Part shown: positions 59,005-64,000 of the stretch, one piece after another
Layout: each line of letters opens with the position of its first letter
How positions within the stretch are numbered: position 1 is the stretch's first letter
Assembly (NCBI RefSeq): GCF_018991925.1
Contig: NW_024736071.1
Span: forward strand, 14,015,942 to 14,079,941
Reading direction: 5' to 3'
Length of the DNA stretch: 64,000 bases
Source: Homarus americanus
Taxonomy: Eukaryota; Arthropoda; Malacostraca; Decapoda; Nephropidae
Position numbers and translations under genes: made by a program
The notes under the pieces: generated by a model
Told to the model about the DNA's origin: nothing
The model's database searches: none
What the model saw: only the letters and a program-made list of their open reading frames with translations

Positions 59005-59595
59005 CAGAAGTATTATATAAATGGGTTATTTACATCTGATTTATATTCAGATTCATCCCCTGTAACTTTCCACTATCTGTGAGGACATGAACTGAACACG
59101 TGAACAGTCGCTTTCCCAAGAGGGAGAAGCCCATATGTCAGCATCTATGTAAGCGCGCACCAAGGCGACGCCTTCAGGCAGTCACTCACACCAATTAATA
59201 TCGAACGGACGTTGATTCACGTTTATATACATAAACTCCGTCCCTTTCTCATCACACTCATAAATAGTGGAACTTACGGTTGATCTACACTCAGGAATTC
59301 TATAAACATAATACTCTTCAAATAAAACAAGAAACTTCAAAAACCTTTTTTACTGCCAATATCAAAAGCAACATAGCAGAAGTAATCTTCGCCTACTTCG
59401 TGTTTAAAAACACATCTTCTTAGCAATGTGCAACTTTTGCTACTGTAATCACGCTAGATGAATGAGTGTGTGGTGCTTAAGACTCTTTCAACGAAACAAT
59501 CATTTTTGCGGAGAGCAATGGTACTGAGTTGTGAAGGGTTCAACACGGCATGGCTGAAAATTTAGAGTCTGTGATACTTTTGTAGAACTATCATA
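59005..59595. other. Sequence flanking Tigger copy 2
   Basis: Similarity of 59010-59100 to 34380-34400 and 35040-35070 suggests a shared older repeat. No gene was recognised. Confidence 0.4.
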
Positions 59596-62246
59596 CAGTC
59601 AACCCTCTCTTTACGTGGTCCCACATTCCGCGTTTCCACGTTTACGCGGTACCCTGCCGAAACCGGAATGCTCACATTCCGCGGTGCGTGTACCCCTTTA
59701 CGCGGAGAGTGTCCGGCTCGACGCTATTTTTAGATTCGCCCCTCCAACCTGCTCCCGCCTCCGCCTCCGCAAGCTGCGCGGTAAGGTTGCGCAGTGCATG
59801 TCTCTGTTACGTTATCAGTGACTTCATATGACGTATCGGACTGTGATTGGCCATGCATCCCTACCTCCCTCTGCTTCTAGCTGTAATTGGACCTCCCTCT
59901 GCTTCTAGCTATGGTGGTTTAAAGTAATGTAGCGTGTCCACCCGGAGAGGGAGGAGGGAGGAGGAGGGAGGAGGAAAGGCGGCGCTTGACCTGGCAGTTT
60001 AATCCCCTCCAGGCCACACCATTGTAATCGATGCATCCATTGTTCTGTAGGCCAGCCCATGATTCCCCTCCCAGAAGAGGCACCTGCACGGACCCAGCAC
60101 TTCGCTGAAGACCACGGCGTTCCTAAGCCTCTGAGTAGAAGTATAAGATCATACAAGAGTTGGAGAAAGGAACAAGACAGGTTGATCTCGCGCGCCAGCA
60201 TGGTGTTAACGGGTCTACGATCAGGACAATTAAGAAGGATGCAGCCAAGATAAAGGAGCACATGAACATCACAAAGTCTACAGGTGCTTCTATGATCAAG
60301 TATTTCCACAACCAGGTGCTTCTCAAGATGGAAAAATTACTTGTGAGCTACTTGGTGCGTCAGGCGCGATGGAACATGGCGGTGGACATGCGCTCTGTTA
60401 AGGAGTACGTACGTGAACTGTATGCTGCAGTGTCACGAAAGATGGGAATTACAGAGCCCAAACCCTTTAATGCTTCCTCTGGGTGGTTACAGAGGTTTAA
60501 AAAGAGGAACAAGATCACCAATATCAACATTGGTGGTGAAGAAGCTAGTTGCTGACTGTGTTGCGGCTAGGGTATTTCCTCCGTTTTTACGTGAGATTAT
60601 GGAGGAAGGACAGTACACCGACGACCAGGTGTTTAACATGGACGAATCTGGTCTTTTTTTGGAAAAAGCTACCTTCCAAGACCTTCGTTGTGAAGAATGC
60701 CAGCAAGATTCGGGGCCGGAAGTTGCAGAAGGAGCGCATCACCGTCCTGTTTACCACCAATGCCTCCAGTACCTGTAAGCTCAAGTTATCGGTGATCCAC
60801 ACAGCACACAAGCCGCACGCCTACAAGAGCATGACATGACCAAGCTAAATGTTCACTGGCTGACCGCACGTAAGGCGTGGATGTTCTCTACACTGTCCAT
60901 CTCCTGGTTTGATGACTGTTTCGTTCCCGATGTGAAGAAATTCTGTGAGCAACAGAATGTGCCATTCAAGATTTTGTTGCTGCTGGACAACGCACCAGGA
61001 CACTCGCCCCTACTGTTAGATCTTCACCCCAACGTAAAAGTGGTCTTCCTTCCTCCCAACACTACGTCTATATTACAGCCCATGGACCAAGAGTTAATCT
61101 GTAATGTAAAAGCTGCATTCTCTACTAAAAAATTCAAGCTCCTGAACGACTACACCAACACCAGGGAAGAGTTGCATAACCTGAGTGACACCACCACCGA
61201 TAGCAAGGGCGAAGACGATGAGGATCAACAGTTGGCAAAGCAACAAGTACTTTTAAAAAAATTCTGGAGAATATTCAACATCAAGAAAGCTGTGGACTTC
61301 TTGGTGGAGGCATGGGATCAGCTGTCTGTAGCAACTGTTCGTCACGCATGGAGACATGTGTTGCAAGGCATTCCGGCCGTAAGGCAGAGTCAATCTGTGA
61401 CTGGTGAGGTTCAGACTGTTGCAGTAGCAGTGGACTTTGCCAGAGAAGCTGCGCAGACTGTTACAGCTGCAGGCTTCTCCGACACCACCAACGACGGCAT
61501 CCTGGAGGTGATAAGGGATCCTGATGTGACTACCGACGAGATGGTAGATGATGATGACGTCAGTGAAGAGGCAGGTGGTGCGTCATCCCAAGAAGAACGC
61601 CGCTTATCCCATAGTAATGTTAGGGGTGCCATCGAGTGTATCGAGAAAGTCAAGCTCCTCCTTTCCGACGACCCTGACGCAAACAGGTATGAAATCTTCA
61701 CTACCCAGCTGTTGCAGACTATGGAGCCCTACATCAAGGTTTATCACGAGAACATAAACACCAGCCGTCAGCAAAGCATAACAGAGTTCTTCGCCCGCAA
61801 CCCACAACAGCCAGCCCAAGCCAGTGATAGTGACAGAGGTAGAGACAGTGATGATGACTTTGAGGCCCTGACAAGTGTGGATGACAGTGATGGTGACTCA
61901 CCTGAGTGCCAGTAGCCTGCCCTCTGCCTCGGAACCAGCCTCCATTCCCGTACGCCGACCCATCTCTTCTACTAACGTAAGTGTTAACCCCAACCTTGTT
62001 TTTTTCTAACCTAACCTTCAGTTTATTGACTGTTCCTTTCTGTATTATGTGTGGGTGAATACCATCATAAAGTTAGATGTTATTTTTAGTAAAACGTACG
62101 TATTGTGTCGGGAAAAAGTGGAGTTTGGGGGTCGGCCCGGTCTCTATTTCAATGGATCCCATATGTTATGTTGTTCACTTTACGCGTTTCTCACTTCACG
62201 TGGGCCGCCGTTGGTTGAATTAACCGTGTAAAGTGAGGGTTGACTG
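59596..62246 (+). mobile_element. Tigger/pogo DNA transposon, near full length (copy 2)
   Basis: The left end cagtcaaccctctctttacg and the right end gtaaagtgagggttgactg are inverted repeats, with TA at 59594-59595 and 62247-62248, an exact target duplication. Length (2651 bp) and content match copy 1 at 705-3404. The transposase is on the + strand. Confidence 0.95.
60140..61915 (+). pseudogene. Tigger transposase, frameshifted (copy 2)
   Basis: The reading begins KYKIIQELEKGTRQVDLARQ (helix-turn-helix), then KIKEHMNITKSTGASMIKYF, GWLQRFKKRNKITNI, FNMDESGLF, LLLLDNAPGHSPLLLD and ILQPMDQELICNVKAAF. The last three carry the three acidic catalytic positions. The C-terminal half is open from 60836 to 61915 and ends in the acidic tail (SDDDFEALTSVDDSDGDSPE). 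Frame changes occur near 60550, 60655 (a T/G run) and 60836. The region that is the N-terminus in copy 1 is diverged and the ATG is lost here. The lesions differ from those in copy 1, so the two copies decayed separately. Confidence 0.9.
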
Positions 62247-62486
62247 TATTTATATTTTAAGAAGATGTGTCTTTGACATCATTGAAATATGTAATTTGAA
62301 AAATTTGAACATTCTTATCCTCCCTGGGATCAAAAGAAAATGTCCACATTTTCTATGTCTAATATATACTGGTAATTATTTCACTTCAATATATATTAAA
62401 ATAAGTAAGCACTTTCAACAATGACAATAACCTATCGATGTTCTATCAATGTGGAGTTATGCCTCGAACATGTAAATGTGTGTACC

Positions 62487-62700
62487 GTATTTTTCGGCTT
62501 GGAAGACTCTGTATCGTGGAAGACGCACCCTAATTTTGGAAATGAAATTCTAAAAAAAAAAAAATATGGGTTTTAGCCCACCTGGGCACAGGTCACTGAC
62601 CCACATTGGGGCCTAGGGGGCGAAAATGTAATAATAAAAATATTAATAATAAAGAAATACAAAAATGAAAAAAATATCAAGAGTGAGAAACAATATACAG
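62487..62700 (+). mobile_element. Single end of a MITE and an A-rich repeat
   Basis: ccgtatttttcggcttggaa and gtggaagacgcaccctaatt look like the terminal portion of a dispersed repeat; a partner end was not found. It is followed by a poly-A run and cctgggcacaggtcactgac, which may belong to a separate LINE 3' end. Confidence 0.4.
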
Positions 62701-63557
62701 GTACCTGCATGTATGTTGTGTTGTCAAAGTAAGAGAAACAATTGAGACCCTGCAGAAAGTCAGATCATCAACCTGGGACTTGGTCACCTAGCAGCAGTGT
62801 CTACCCTTAGACACACACCTCTTTGAATATCATCACTTAGAACTGCTTATCAGTCGTCATTTTCATCAATTTAAAAAAAAATCTGTATAAGAAGGTGACG
62901 TCTTTAATACAGCACTCACTTTATACACCTGGTCACCTCCACATCTTAGGGGCTGTAGTGTTTACATTCTTTCTTTTGTTTTTGTCGGTATGACAACGAC
63001 GGGAAATATTTTCCAACAGTAGAAGGTATGCAAATGTAAACATGTATATCAACGTCTATATAAAACCAAAAATTTTGTAGATATGTAAATACCAAGATAT
63101 GTGAACACGCCTGACGGCAAGACTCTGTTATCATTCATTATACCATTTATTCACATGTCTGTATTACTATATATTATCATAGCATGTCTGATATCTATGC
63201 TTATGTCTAATGCCTATGCCTACTTACTATGTCCCGATGTACTATGTCTGTACCGCGCTAGTCAAGTAACTAGAGGTCTCATTTATTGTCCTAAGTAATG
63301 TCTAGCAACTCTCCCTGCCTAGCTAGCTAACTTCCCTCAGATTGGCTTCGGCCTGGCTACGACACGGAGTCCTTTTTGCTTTTCCCTGTTTTTCTGTACC
63401 TGTTGGTTATCCTGCCAAGTCTTGTACTACTGTACTTATGGAATATATCTACTGCTCGTGCCCTGGAGTTTCAAGAACCTTGTCTAGGATATACATCCCA
63501 CCACAAAAATCATTATTTAAAAACAAAATAAAAGTAAAAAAACAACTCGTTTTTTGC

Positions 63558-63621
63558 AAAACCAGTGACTGATTGGTTCTACATAATTATAAAACTGAAG
63601 AAAATAAGTCCTCCATTGTAG
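63558..63621 (+). repeat. Direct repeat, copy 1 (copy 2 at 63941-64000)
   Basis: aaaaccagtgactgattggt and aaaactgaagaaaataag recur at 63941-64000 with a few changes and a 4-base length difference. The copies are about 380 bp apart. The second is cut by the window edge. Confidence 0.9.
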
Positions 63622-63940
63622 CTGTATTAAAATTAATGTGGAAAAATTAATATGGTTGTTTTAAGTAATGTTATTTAATGTTAATAAATGGAACAATGGA
63701 AGTAACTAACAATTAAGGGAAAAAAAAAGTGAGATCATGTATGTAAGTGAGCACATGTGTAAACATATCATTACTCTACATAAGAATATGAAAGCAACAC
63801 TTATTTACTGTTCATATATGTTTTAATTAATGTTTCTGAATTTCATTTTGATTGAATTATTGTTTATGTGGCAAATTGAACAATACAATTCATTAATAAT
63901 ACGAAGAATATTAAAACACGTCATTGTTTTTGCTGTTTAC

Positions 63941-64000
63941 AAAACCAGTGACTGATTGGTTCTACATATAAAACTGAAGAAAATAAGACCCTGGTTGTAG
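63941..64000 (+). repeat. Direct repeat, copy 2
   Basis: Second copy of the repeat at 63558-63621, reaching the end of the window, so the true unit could be longer. Confidence 0.88.

Larger units (their letters stand above)
62249..64000. other. Hrs intron or flank, no gene identified
   Basis: AT-rich. It contains one MITE end near 62487 (ccgtatttttcggcttggaa) and the direct repeat listed separately. The remaining Hrs exons (RHHC block onward) were looked for and not found. Confidence 0.45.

Overview
The window is eukaryotic, repeat-rich and intron-dominated, and most plausibly comes from an arthropod, probably a decapod crustacean. The reasons are the density of Tigger/pogo elements, CR1- and Jockey/I-like LINEs, Ty3/gypsy debris, kilobase-scale dinucleotide arrays, short TTAGG-type runs, and a single split host gene whose peptides look arthropod-like. 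The species cannot be named from the sequence.

Only one host gene is recognisable. Three exons of Hrs (HGS, the ESCRT-0 subunit) lie on the + strand at 31999-32083, 33695-33959 and 54620-54769. They encode most of the VHS domain and the start of the FYVE zinc finger. Their splice phases are mutually consistent (2, then 0, then 0). Introns are 1.6 kb, 20.7 kb and more than 9.2 kb. The first coding exon and everything after the first FYVE cysteine pair were not found and presumably lie outside the window.

Layout. 0.7-3.4 kb: a near full-length Tigger element (transposase on the - strand). 3.5-10.7 kb: LINE fragments, a 45-bp minisatellite interrupted by a solo LTR, a second solo LTR, and a Ty3/gypsy pol remnant split by a CR1-like LINE that is itself split. 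10.8-13.5 kb: endonuclease and RNase H remnants of LINEs. 13.7-25.3 kb: one LINE with an intact ORF1 (three CCHC knuckles). Its ORF2 was hit repeatedly by short LTR elements lacking pol (TRIM-like). Every complete insertion has a readable 4-bp target duplication, so the nesting order can be worked out by eye. 25.9-27.6 kb: a further complete copy on the opposite strand. 28.8-30.5 kb: two foldback MITEs. 31.8-54.8 kb: the Hrs exons, with introns packed with nested Tigger derivatives, a Harbinger-like element carrying a broken Myb/SANT gene, LINE remnants and palindromes. 55.2-56.3 kb: about 1.1 kb of uninterrupted (TG)n. 56.3-59.0 kb: LINE remnants and a second 45-bp minisatellite. 59.6-62.2 kb: a second near full-length Tigger element, on the + strand. 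62.2-64 kb: MITE ends and a short direct repeat.

Apart from Hrs, the coding sequences are selfish and nearly all broken; LINE ORF1 at 14302-16035 is the one long intact reading frame. I saw no evidence for a new enzymatic or defence system. The most distinctive content is the stratified LTR/TRIM nest, the Hrs gene structure with a (TA)n tract abutting a splice acceptor, and the giant (TG)n array.
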